From DASPPM01 sp052143835 (GTDB lineage Bacteria; Pseudomonadota; Alphaproteobacteria; JACZXZ01), in NCBI GenBank assembly GCA_052143835.1, contig JBKQRV010000042.1:1-64000 (forward strand): a stretch of DNA of 64,000 nucleotides, given 5' to 3'. Position 1 is the stretch's first letter; each line of letters opens with the position of its first letter. The notes beneath the pieces were generated by a model. The model was given only the letters and a program-made list of their open reading frames with translations. It was not told where the DNA came from and did no database searches. Positions 27,073 through 35,349 of the stretch are shown here, one piece after another. Made by a program: the position numbers and the translations under genes.

Positions 27073-27639
27073 CTAGGAAAGATGCACGTCCGGCACCGAC
27101 TCGACCGCCGCCCGCTCGGCCTCGGGCACCGTGAACATCGTCTCGGCGGAGAAGCCGAACGCGCGCGCGAAGACCACGCCCGGGAACGAGGCGACGCGGA
27201 TGTTCTGGGCCTGAACGGCGTCGTTATAGTGCTGGCGCGCGAAGCTGATCTTGTTCTCGGTCGTGGTGAGCTCCTCCATCAGTCCCGACACGTTCTCCTG
27301 CGAGCGCAGATGGGGATAGGATTCCACGAGCGCGAACAGCTGGCGCAACGCGCCTGTGAGCACGTTCTCCGCCTGCATGGAGGCTTCAGGCGTGCGGGCC
27401 GCGATCGCCTGGTTGCGCGCCTCGACGACGGCCGTAAGCTGCGCCTTCTCGACCTGCATGGCGTCCTTGACCGAATTCACGAGATTGGGAATGAGGTCGT
27501 GCCGGCGCTTCAGCTGTATGTCGATTTGCGACCACGCGTTGCGGACCTCCTGCCGTCCGGCGACGAGGCCGTTGTAGATGACGACGGCGACGATCGCCAC
27601 GACGACGACAATGCCGAGCAATATGTAAAGGTCAGACAT
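27073..27639 (-). CDS. lemA: LemA family protein
   Basis: The 188-residue protein has one N-terminal membrane helix (LYILLGIVVVVAIVAVVIY), then the signature VRNAWSQIDIQLKRRHDLIPNLVNSVK and a four-helix bundle ending in FPGVVFARAFGFS. LemA proteins expose this helical domain outside or in the periplasm; the exact role is not settled. It is directly upstream of the M48 protease gene on the same strand. Confidence 0.92.
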   Translation of the reverse strand: MSDLYILLGIVVVVAIVAVVIYNGLVAGRQEVRNAWSQIDIQLKRRHDLIPNLVNSVKDAMQVEKAQLTAVVEARNQAIAARTPEASMQAENVLTGALRQLFALVESYPHLRSQENVSGLMEELTTTENKISFARQHYNDAVQAQNIRVASFPGVVFARAFGFSAETMFTVPEAERAAVESVPDVHLS

Positions 27640-27704
27640 CGAACGACCTCCATGTCACCAATGGCGCCGCTGATCCGTCGCCCGTCGATCTCGAGTCGAA
27701 TGCT

Positions 27705-29885
27705 TCACGTCGTACTCCTGGCGAGCACGTTGCGCTCGGCCTTGGCCGGCTTGCCAGCGGCGGGGGCGCTCGACGGGACCATTTGCCGCAAGGCCTCGCC
27801 CAGGCCGGCCCAGGACGGCCTTTCGAACATTTCGTGGCGAAGGCGCAGCTCTTCCACGTCGATCAACGCCGGACCGAGTATCTTCTCCATGACCGCGAAG
27901 TCGCCGGAACAATACTCCTCGAGAAGGGGGATGATGTCGTCCCGGAGCGTCTCGACCAGGGAAGCGAAATCGCAAATTGGCTGCTCGCCGCGCAGGAAAT
28001 AGGAATGACCGATCTGCAGGCTCCGCGCGTTCCGGCCGACATGCGCGCGGATCCTCTTGTTGAGCTCGGCGAGCCACGAGGCCAGCTCGATGCCCTCGAC
28101 CGCGGCGTCGCCGAGCACCGAAGGGTCGGGCATCAACTCGATGAACGCGAAGCGCCGGCGCAAGACGGCGTCGAGGAGCATGCTCGATTCCCTGGCGGAG
28201 CTCATGGTGCCGATCATGTAGACATTATCCGGCACCGAGAAGCGCGACTTGCTGAGCGGAAGGATGACATCGCGGCTGCGCTTGTTCTTCTCGATGACGC
28301 TGAGGAGCTCGCCGAAGATTCGCGGGACATCGCCCCGATTGATCTCGTCGACGATGAGATAGAAGTTGCGATTGGGCTCCTCCTCCGCCTCGGCGCACAT
28401 CTCTTTGAATACGCCGTCCTTCCTCTGATAGACCATATGCCCTTCGATGATGCCCGGCCGCAGCCCCTCGATGAAGTCCGCGTAACCGTACCCCGCGTGA
28501 AAGGTACAGAATTCGACCTTCCCCGCGGGCGCCTCGCCGGCGCTCAATTGATAGGCCGCGCGCAGCGCCCAGTAGGTCTTCCCCGTCCCCGGCGGTCCGT
28601 GCAGGATGACCTGGCCCTGCCGTGCCAATGCCGCTCGAATGCGGCTGACGACCGGCGCGATGGCCGCGACACCTTGGGCCGGGACGATCGGCGCGCTCGA
28701 AAGCCCCGCCACCCGGCGCTCGATCTCGATGAAATTGACCTCATTCATAAGCTGCCAGAATGTCGTGCGCAGCGCTTCCGGCTCGGGCATGGGCCACGAA
28801 TCCACATTCACCCACTCGACCTGCCGCTGATGAGGGAATGCCGCGTCGGCGCCGAACACGTAATCTCCCTTGATCCGCCCGATGCCGTGGTTGCCCCGCC
28901 CGTCGGCGGCGACGACGATGTCGCCCTCCGCCGCCCTCACCACGAAGTTGACGATCTGTCGCCGCACATTCGCGAGTATGCGCGGGTTGCTCGCGTAATG
29001 CTCCTCCAAGAGCCGCGTGAGGGCGTGCTCGTTCGCCGGGTCGTCGAGGAGCCAGGCGAGATCCCCGAGCGCAGGCCACCCCATCGCCGCGCAGGAGTGC
29101 TTTTGCATCAATGGCCAGGCGCCCTTGGCGCCGCCCTCCTCTGCCACGGAGACGCGCCAGTAGGCGTGCGGGCGGCCGTTGCGATGATTGAGCGCAATCG
29201 TCAGGTGGCTCATTGGAACGTCGAGCGCCCTGGCGAGAGCGACGAAGCGGCCGGCGGCGGCATATCGTCCCCGCTCCTCAGGCGGAAGCTGCAGCGACTT
29301 GATGAGGTGGAAGCGCTGATAAACGGGATTATGGAAGTGGTCCAATCTCTCCGGAAAGATCAAGCTGAAGTATCTGTGGCCCCACGCGGTTGGGCTGACG
29401 CTCGGAGCCAGCCGGATCATCTCCGCATCGAGCGTCGCGTAGTCCTCGTCGTCGCCATCCGGGCTGAGCCGCCTCAGCAAATCGCAGCCGCGAAGGAGCT
29501 CGTCCCGTTGCAGCTCGGCCAGGCTGACGGCCTCGTGAAGCGTGATCTCCTGCTCGCCCGCAACACCTTCCTTAAACCAGGCGTCGCCGACCTGATAGAC
29601 TCCGTACGCGGCGGCGCTGTCGCCCGCGATGTGGCCGAAGCCCTTCGGCGATTCGTCGTTCCCGGATTCGAGCCAGTGCAGCAGGGAATTCGCCGACCGA
29701 CCAAGATGCATGAGCCTCAGGAGCGGCTCGCCGTTGACCGCCGAGAGCCGTTCCGGTCCGAAGCGGGTGGCAAAATTGCGGTTGTACTCCTTGAGCTTGG
29801 CTTCCGCCGGCAATGCCCCGCTGTCGCGCAGCTCGGCGATTTCCTCGCGCAAAATGTCCACAAAACGCGGATCAAATTCGACCAT
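27705..29885 (-). CDS. Orphan McrB-like AAA+ NTPase
   Basis: The 726-residue protein has a large N-terminal region of unknown fold. A segment near residues 320-360 (AEGDIVVAADGRGNHGIGRIKGDYVF) resembles the EVE/PUA-like modified-base readers found in McrB-type proteins. The C-terminal AAA+ domain is of the McrB clade: Walker A GPPGTGKT (about 430-437), Walker B FYLIVDEINRGD, and MIGTMSSARESSMLLDAVLRRRFAF. McrB normally drives the nuclease McrC in restriction of modified DNA; no mcrC-like gene is next to it here. ATG 29885 is preferred over an upstream TTG at 29927. Confidence 0.82.
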   Translation of the reverse strand: MVEFDPRFVDILREEIAELRDSGALPAEAKLKEYNRNFATRFGPERLSAVNGEPLLRLMHLGRSANSLLHWLESGNDESPKGFGHIAGDSAAAYGVYQVGDAWFKEGVAGEQEITLHEAVSLAELQRDELLRGCDLLRRLSPDGDDEDYATLDAEMIRLAPSVSPTAWGHRYFSLIFPERLDHFHNPVYQRFHLIKSLQLPPEERGRYAAAGRFVALARALDVPMSHLTIALNHRNGRPHAYWRVSVAEEGGAKGAWPLMQKHSCAAMGWPALGDLAWLLDDPANEHALTRLLEEHYASNPRILANVRRQIVNFVVRAAEGDIVVAADGRGNHGIGRIKGDYVFGADAAFPHQRQVEWVNVDSWPMPEPEALRTTFWQLMNEVNFIEIERRVAGLSSAPIVPAQGVAAIAPVVSRIRAALARQGQVILHGPPGTGKTYWALRAAYQLSAGEAPAGKVEFCTFHAGYGYADFIEGLRPGIIEGHMVYQRKDGVFKEMCAEAEEEPNRNFYLIVDEINRGDVPRIFGELLSVIEKNKRSRDVILPLSKSRFSVPDNVYMIGTMSSARESSMLLDAVLRRRFAFIELMPDPSVLGDAAVEGIELASWLAELNKRIRAHVGRNARSLQIGHSYFLRGEQPICDFASLVETLRDDIIPLLEEYCSGDFAVMEKILGPALIDVEELRLRHEMFERPSWAGLGEALRQMVPSSAPAAGKPAKAERNVLARSTT

Positions 29886-30198
29886 GGTCACCACCTCGTG
29901 CGCGCCAGCGGCGAGCCGTGCCCCCAAGCGGATTATCTACTACTTTATCTTGCCGGTACAGGCTGAGCCCCGGCCCTCGTGCGGCGCCGACACCTGCGGG
30001 CGATTGCATGCGGTGAGGCGAGCTCAGCCTGTTCGTCGCTTGGCAGGACGCAATCGCGCCGCGCGAAGTGCTTGTCTCGCGACTTGGTCGTACCGGGCCC
30101 GGCATTGCACCTCCGCGCGATAATGGCTATTCATTCGCGAACGGCGGACGCAGGTTTTGGCTGGCGTTGCCCGCCGTCTCCCTCGCCAGGACGATGAG
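29886..30198. other. Intergenic region between divergent genes
   Basis: About 310 bp lie between the McrB-like gene (minus) and the small gene at 30199 (plus). The stretch near 29928-29950 (GATTATCTACTACTTTATC) is clearly AT-rich for this chromosome and may hold the promoter of the McrB-like gene. No other element is visible. Confidence 0.4.
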
Positions 30199-30351
30199 AT
30201 GAGCGAGAGTGCCGACCTCCTGAGCTTCCTTGCGATCGGCGAGCCCGTGAAAGCGCACCGGCCCGTGGCGCGCGTGCGCCCCTCCGAGGAGGGGTGGCGG
30301 GCGTTGGCCGCGCGACTCAAGCACGTCTCGCGCGCCCAAGCGAAACCATGA
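30199..30351 (+). CDS. Small protein translationally coupled to the GH17 gene
   Basis: The predicted protein has 50 residues (MSESADLLSFLAIGEPVKAH...), is soluble and basic, with no recognisable domain. Its stop codon overlaps the start of the next gene (ATGA), which supports real translation. I do not know its function; it might regulate or accompany the glucanase. Confidence 0.45.
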   Translation: MSESADLLSFLAIGEPVKAHRPVARVRPSEEGWRALAARLKHVSRAQAKP

Positions 30352-32009
30352 TCCGTGCCGCGATGCTTCTCGCGAGCTTCGTCGTATCCGCACTCGGCGG
30401 CCTCCTCTATTGGGCCCACGAGGGACGGCCGCACGCCGTGCCGGACGCGGGCGTCGAGCGCGCCGCGAGCATCTCCTACAGCCCCTACCGCCCCGGCGAG
30501 AGCCCGCTTGCCGGCATCGCGCCCACACGCGACGAGATCTCCCGGGACCTCGTGGCACTCGCGGGCCGCGTCGATGCGGTGCGGAGCTACACGAGCCGCG
30601 AGGGCCTCGAGGCCGTACCCGGCTTCGCGCGTCCGCTCGGGCTCAAGGTGATACAAGGCATCTGGCTCGGGCGCGAGCCCGAGGTGAACGAGCGCGAGCT
30701 GCGCGACGGAATCGAGCTCGCCAATCGCTATCCCGACGTCATCCGTGAAGTCGTCGTGGGAAACGAGGTGATGCTGCGGCGCGACTTGGCGCCCGAGCAG
30801 CTTGCCGCCTACATCGACCGCGTGAAAGCCGCAATCAAGCAGCCAGTCACCTACGCGGATGTGTGGGAGTTCTGGCTCAAGAACCCCGAGCTCGCGCCTC
30901 ACGTCGATTTCGTCACGATCCACATCCTGCCCTACTGGGAGGACGAGCCGATCGCGATCGACCACGCGCTCGACCATGTGAGCGCAATCCTGCAAAGGAC
31001 AGAGGCCGCCTTCCCGGGCAAGCGCGTCATGATCGGCGAGGTCGGTTGGCCGAGTGCTGGGCGCATGCGCGAGGGGGCCTTGCCCAGCCTCGCGAACGAG
31101 GCGCGGCTGCTGCGGGGCTTCGTCGCGTTCGCACGCGAAAAGGGGATCGCGTACAACCTCTTCGAGGCGTTCGACGAGCCCTGGAAGCGCAGCCTCGAGG
31201 GCACGGTCGGCGGCCATTGGGGCCTCTACGATCAGGACCGCAAGCCGAAGTTCGCGCTCTCCGGCCCGGTATCGAACGACCCGCATTGGCGCACATACTT
31301 CGCGCTCGCGACCGCCTTGGCAGGCCTCGCCTCGCTGGTCGCGGCTTGGCGGCGGCCGAAGCGCGGCCTCAAGGCCTGGCTCGCGTTCGCGGCTGCCGCC
31401 GAGCTCCTCGGCACGCTCTTGACGCTCGACGCGAGATTCACCTCGGAGATTTCCTGGTCGCCCTTCGATTGGATCACCGGTGCGGTCGGTGTGGCCGCGA
31501 ACGGTCTCCTGGCGGCGCTCCTGCTGCATGCGCTGATGGCGAGGCTCGGCGGCGAGCGCTGGCCGGCGGGTGCCTTGCCGAGTGCGGAAGAGGCGCTCAA
31601 TCTCCTGCGCGGCCGCCCGCTTGCCGGCCCGACGCTCGGCGAGCGCGTGCTCGGGCTCCTGCAATTCGGCTTCATCGTCGCGGCCGCCGTCGCCACGGTG
31701 GCGCTCGTCGTCGATCCGCGCTACCGCGATTTCCCGAGCGAGGCGTTCCTCTTGCCGGCACTCGGCTTCGCGGCGTTGGCCCTTGCCCGCGACGGCACCG
31801 CTCCGGCTGGGACCGGCTTGCGCGAGGAGGCGCTCTTGACCGCCCTCCTCGTCTTGGGCGGGCTCGGCGTGCTGATCCGCGACGGCCCGCGCAATACCCA
31901 GGCCATCGGCTGGGCTGCCGTGCTGCTGCTGTTGGCGCTTCCTTGGGGCCTCAAGCTTGGCGCGCGTCGTCTGGCGGGTGCTGCGGGCCGGCGCCCACGC
32001 CCGCGATGA
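30348..32009 (+). CDS. GH17-type beta-1,3-glucanase/transferase, membrane bound
   Basis: The 553-residue protein has an N-terminal membrane anchor (MLLASFVVSALGGLLYW) and a periplasmic glycoside hydrolase family 17 domain at about residues 40-300. The acid/base Glu is in VVVGNEVMLR (Glu140) and the nucleophile Glu in MIGEVGWPS (Glu231). The C-terminal 230 residues contain about six or seven membrane helices. GH17 enzymes with this layout in proteobacteria hydrolyse or rearrange beta-1,3-glucans, including cyclic glucans. The precise substrate is inferred only. Confidence 0.82.
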   Translation: MIRAAMLLASFVVSALGGLLYWAHEGRPHAVPDAGVERAASISYSPYRPGESPLAGIAPTRDEISRDLVALAGRVDAVRSYTSREGLEAVPGFARPLGLKVIQGIWLGREPEVNERELRDGIELANRYPDVIREVVVGNEVMLRRDLAPEQLAAYIDRVKAAIKQPVTYADVWEFWLKNPELAPHVDFVTIHILPYWEDEPIAIDHALDHVSAILQRTEAAFPGKRVMIGEVGWPSAGRMREGALPSLANEARLLRGFVAFAREKGIAYNLFEAFDEPWKRSLEGTVGGHWGLYDQDRKPKFALSGPVSNDPHWRTYFALATALAGLASLVAAWRRPKRGLKAWLAFAAAAELLGTLLTLDARFTSEISWSPFDWITGAVGVAANGLLAALLLHALMARLGGERWPAGALPSAEEALNLLRGRPLAGPTLGERVLGLLQFGFIVAAAVATVALVVDPRYRDFPSEAFLLPALGFAALALARDGTAPAGTGLREEALLTALLVLGGLGVLIRDGPRNTQAIGWAAVLLLLALPWGLKLGARRLAGAAGRRPRPR

Positions 32010-32298
32010 GCCCGAAGACGAGCCCGAGCGCCCCCATGTCCACATTATAGTTGGCGATCGCGACGACCGAGAGACCCGCGGCCGCGACCGCGAGCCCACC
32101 GCTGCCGCGAAAGAGCGCCGCGGCGCCTGAGGCGAGTGCCGCCGCACCGAAGAGCAAATTGTGCTGGCCGAAGAGGATCGCTGAGCGGACGGCGCACCAG
32201 GGCGGGTGGGATGCGGCGTTGCAGATGAGCGCCACTTGGGTGGGCTCGACATAGAGCTGGCGCAGCCCCCAGGCGGCACCATAGGCCGGCGCCATCAC
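31951..32298 (-). CDS. Small integral membrane protein, unknown function
   Basis: The protein has 115 residues from the GTG at 32298, with about three hydrophobic segments (SAILFGQHNLLFGAAALASGAAALF, GLAVAAAGLSVVAIANYN, GALGLVFGLIAGVGAG). It converges with the GH17 gene, and their 3' ends overlap by 59 bp. The frame stays open upstream of 32298 and reads LKKALPRSWTFWLGLAV, another membrane helix with a typical positively charged start. The real protein may therefore begin at the CTG at 32346 (131 residues). Confidence 0.55.
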   Translation of the reverse strand: MMAPAYGAAWGLRQLYVEPTQVALICNAASHPPWCAVRSAILFGQHNLLFGAAALASGAAALFRGSGGLAVAAAGLSVVAIANYNVDMGALGLVFGLIAGVGAGPQHPPDDARQA

Positions 32299-32596
32299 GG
32301 CGAGGCCGAGCCAGAAGGTCCACGAGCGGGGGAGCGCTTTTTTCAGGAGGACGTCTCGAGGTAGCCTGGCGAAGCCAGCTGCGGCGCAGAGAGCTCGGGC
32401 GCATGGGCGACGCCCGTGCCCTCGTTACAGAAAGCCGCCACGAGGGAGACAAGCATGGCTCTTCTCGGCCTTGGCTCTGCCTTGGTCTCGGTCGCGCGCC
32501 GCAGCGCCATCGATCCTCGTCCTTCCACCCTGCTCGGCCCCCGGAGTCTCCGCTGCCGTCCCCTCCCGAGCAATGCCCTCGAATCCGCCGCAAGCC

Positions 32597-32609
32597 GTCT
32601 ATATATATG
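32597..32609 (+). promoter_or_regulatory. Candidate -10 region for the deacetylase gene
   Basis: TCTATATATATGA is an unusually AT-rich stretch about 35 bp ahead of the GTG at 32642. If it is a -10 element, transcription would begin near 32615 and the GTG would be the start codon rather than the ATG at 32573. No convincing -35 box is seen. Confidence 0.3.
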
Positions 32610-32641
32610 ATCGCTTGTCGCCGTCAAAAGAGCGATCCCGC

Positions 32642-33532
32642 GTGAGAGAGAGCCCAGCCGGTCCAAGGGATGCCGACGCCGTCCCGATCATCCTCTGCGC
32701 CGACGACTACGGCATTGCCCCCGGAGTCGGCGAGGCCATCCGCCATCTTCTGGCGCTCGGCCGTCTCAGCGCCACGAGCTGCATGACCGTGGGCCCCTCT
32801 TGGCCGCAGGAGGCGCGGGCACTCGCGCCCTACGTCGCGACCGCCGACATCGGGCTTCATCTCACACTCACCGACCAGGTCCCGCTCGGTGCAATGCAAC
32901 GTCTCTGCCCTGCGGGGCGGCTGCCCGGCATCCGGCGCATGATCTATCTCGCTTACACCCGGCGGCTCGACCGCGCCGAGATCGAGGCCGAGCTCGTCCG
33001 CCAGCTCGACCGTTTCGAGGCGGAGCTGGGCCGCCCGCCCGCCTTTCTCGACGGGCACCAGCACGTCCATCAATTGCCGACCGTGCGCGAGGTCGTGATC
33101 GAGCTTTATCGCGAGCGCCTCGCCCGGCACGGCACCTACGTGCGCTACTGCGACGAGCCGATCGGGGCCATCTTGCGGCGGCGCGCCCATGTGGGCGAGG
33201 CGCTTGCCGTCAGCTTGCTCGCGCGGGGCTTCGCCCGCCGGGCACGGGCCGCCCGAATCCCCGGCAACCGAGGCTTCAGCGGCGTGCATGATTTCGCCGG
33301 CCGGACCCCTTATGCCCGCCTTTTCTCCGCTTTCCTCGAGGGACTCGGGCCAGGGGCCCTCGTCATGGTCCACCCCGGCATAAGCGATGCCGTCCTCGCC
33401 GCCGCCGACCGCGTCGCAAGCCAGCGCGAGGAGGAATATCGCTATTTCCTGAGCGAGGCTTTCATCACCCATCTCGCAGCCGCGCGAATAAGAATTACTC
33501 GCTTTGCCGAGCAGAACATCTCGAGCCGGTAG
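32642..33532 (+). CDS. YdjC/ChbG-family deacetylase (HpnK-like)
   Basis: The 296-residue protein is a polysaccharide-deacetylase-like enzyme. The metal/catalytic motif ILCADDYG is near residue 20, and the second metal site is FLDGHQHVHQLPTV. VMVHPG and RVASQREEEYRYFLS are late conserved segments. Family members remove acetyl groups from chitooligosaccharides or are found with hopanoid synthesis genes (HpnK); neither partner is visible here. The start is uncertain: ATG 32573 would give 319 residues. Confidence 0.8.
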   Translation: MRESPAGPRDADAVPIILCADDYGIAPGVGEAIRHLLALGRLSATSCMTVGPSWPQEARALAPYVATADIGLHLTLTDQVPLGAMQRLCPAGRLPGIRRMIYLAYTRRLDRAEIEAELVRQLDRFEAELGRPPAFLDGHQHVHQLPTVREVVIELYRERLARHGTYVRYCDEPIGAILRRRAHVGEALAVSLLARGFARRARAARIPGNRGFSGVHDFAGRTPYARLFSAFLEGLGPGALVMVHPGISDAVLAAADRVASQREEEYRYFLSEAFITHLAAARIRITRFAEQNISSR

Positions 33533-33845
33533 CTTCGGCGTGGGCCCTCTGAACCGCCAGCTGGCGTGATCGACAAAATGGAATTTTTGCGCCATCCTTC
33601 GGGCTCGCCTCAGCATTTTCTTGCAAAATTGCGACAGATACCGGAAAAGAAAACGGTCGTGGCGTCCGCCCTTTCGCCATAAGGGCCATATTTAGAGAAG
33701 CAACGAGAACAATATCCGGCGAAACTGCCTTGCACACCTCCATGACAGCCCTGGAGCATTCTCATGCCCGGGCGGGGGCGGAGTTGACGCCCTGGCCGTC
33801 CGAGGCTCGAAGAGGAGACGAACCGATGCGTCGATTGCGCCGATC
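33533..33845. other. Intergenic region, nothing recognised
   Basis: About 310 bp with some AT-rich patches (around 33600-33720) but no convincing frame, repeat or terminator. The promoter of the SGNH hydrolase gene is presumably here. Confidence 0.4.
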
Positions 33846-34613
33846 ATGAACCACCGCCCCGCGACCCTGGCCGCATTCCTTTTCGCGGCGGCGCTGGTGA
33901 CCCGCCCCGGGGCGGCGCTCGCGCAGAGCCAGAGCGACGAATGCTCAGCCCCTCCAGCGGCGATGGAGCTCGGTGCACCCCTCAATCACACGGGCGAGCG
34001 CCTGAGGGAGGGACTCCCGGTCAAGATCGTGGCGATCGGCTCGTCATCGACCGCAGGCGCCGGTGCCAGCGACGCAGCACACGCCTATCCGAGCCAGCTC
34101 GCCGCAGCCCTCGAGCGCCGCTTTCCGCGCGCCGCGGTGACGGTCCTCAACAAGGGCGTCAACGGCGAGGAGACGCCCAACATGCTCGCGCGCTTCCAGC
34201 GCGACGTCTTCGACGAGCATCCCGATCTCGTCATCTGGCAGACCGGCAGCAACGAGATCCTGCGCCACGGCAACCCGGAATATTTCGCCGAGGAGGTGCG
34301 CGTGGGATTGCGCCAGCTCCGTGCGGCCGGCATCGAGACGATCCTCATGGACGCGCAATTTGCTCCGCGCATCCTCGATAACCCCGACTACGCAACCTTC
34401 AACGCGACGCTGCGCCGGCTTGCAGAGAGGGCCAAGATGGCCTTCCTCGACCGCTTCGAGGCCATGCGCCATTGGTTCGACAGGCGGCAGAACGGAGCAC
34501 CCGCCATGGTCGGCAAGGACCAGGTGCACATGAGCGACGCAGGCTATCACTGCGTGGCCCGCCTCTTGGCCACGCTCATCGTCGCCGACTCGCCGAAGAT
34601 CGCCGCACGGTGA
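33846..34613 (+). CDS. Secreted SGNH/GDSL-type hydrolase
   Basis: The 255-residue protein has a signal peptide (LAAFLFAAALVTRPGAALAQ) and an SGNH fold. Block I is IVAIGSSSTAGAGA with the likely nucleophile Ser67, block II is NKGVNGEE, block III is QTGSNE, and block V contains KDQVHMSDAGYHC with the D-x-x-H dyad. Such enzymes are esterases or acetyl-hydrolases of cell-surface or wall polymers. The substrate is not evident. It could belong functionally with the adjacent GH17 and YdjC deacetylase genes in surface glycan modification. Confidence 0.85.
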   Translation: MNHRPATLAAFLFAAALVTRPGAALAQSQSDECSAPPAAMELGAPLNHTGERLREGLPVKIVAIGSSSTAGAGASDAAHAYPSQLAAALERRFPRAAVTVLNKGVNGEETPNMLARFQRDVFDEHPDLVIWQTGSNEILRHGNPEYFAEEVRVGLRQLRAAGIETILMDAQFAPRILDNPDYATFNATLRRLAERAKMAFLDRFEAMRHWFDRRQNGAPAMVGKDQVHMSDAGYHCVARLLATLIVADSPKIAAR

Positions 34614-34616
34614 CTT

Positions 34617-34740
34617 GGAGCACGTCCCGTTGATGTGGAAACACCATCGTCACCCCCGCGAAAGCGGGGGTCCATGGATTCCCGCTTTCGCGGGAATGAC
34701 GGTGAAAGGATACTGATTCCATATCAATGAAATAGGCTCT
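34617..34740. repeat. Nested palindromic intergenic repeat (MITE-like)
   Basis: Two inner hairpins (ACCCCCGCGAAAGCGGGGGT at 34652-34671 and TCCCGCTTTCGCGGGA at 34680-34695) sit within outer imperfect inverted arms: GTTGATGTGGAAAC on the left, GATTCCATATCAA on the right. The ends resemble the CTAGAGC ends of the repeat at 41975. It lies between convergent genes and could also end transcription. Confidence 0.7.
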
Positions 34741-34791
34741 AGCCTGCCGCGGCTCGCGGCGCGCTCCTTCCCGTCTTTCTTCTTGGCAGCT

Positions 34792-35268
34792 CTATTGCGC
34801 GGGCAGCCGGTAGGTCGCGGCGATGCAGAGCGACGGCTTCCCCTGGTCGGAGGCGCGGTAGTCGTCCATCACCATGAGCGTCACGCGGAGCTGCATGTTG
34901 CCGAGGTCGCGCATCCCGACCCATTTGACGGGAAGCGTGCAGAAGCCGGCCTTGTGCCGATTGAAATTGAAATACTGCGCGAAATTGAGGACCTGATAGA
35001 TGCGGGCGCCGGAGAGGTCCGGGTTCGCGGATGGGGGCAGGGTCTCGACGTAGCGGATCTCCATGCGGCCCTTGAGCCCGTCGAAACGGGCGTTCGCGTC
35101 GCTCAGCCAAAGATCGCCGTAGGTGATCCTGGTCCGCACCTCGACCGCCTTGTAGATGCGGATCATGCCCGAGGGAAAAGGATCGCCCGGCGCCTGCGCG
35201 TGCGCCGTAGCGCCGAGGGCCGCCGTGAGCACGAAGGCAGCCGCCAATAGCCGTGCCGCGAGGCGCAT
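34792..35268 (-). CDS. Exported protein of unknown function
   Basis: The 158-residue protein begins with a clear signal peptide (LAARLLAAAFVLTAALGATAHAQA). The mature part contains FPSGMIRIYKAVEVRTRITYGDLWLSDAN and two cysteines that could form a disulfide. I do not recognise the family. It lies 81 bp downstream of the CoA-transferase gene on the same strand, so it may belong to that transcript. Confidence 0.65.
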   Translation of the reverse strand: MRLAARLLAAAFVLTAALGATAHAQAPGDPFPSGMIRIYKAVEVRTRITYGDLWLSDANARFDGLKGRMEIRYVETLPPSANPDLSGARIYQVLNFAQYFNFNRHKAGFCTLPVKWVGMRDLGNMQLRVTLMVMDDYRASDQGKPSLCIAATYRLPAQ

Positions 35269-35349
35269 GACACCCTCCTCCGGAGCCAGCCGAACCTCGC
35301 TACCACGTCGCGCGCGCGCCCACAAGCCCGCCCGCGGCCGTCCGCGGCT

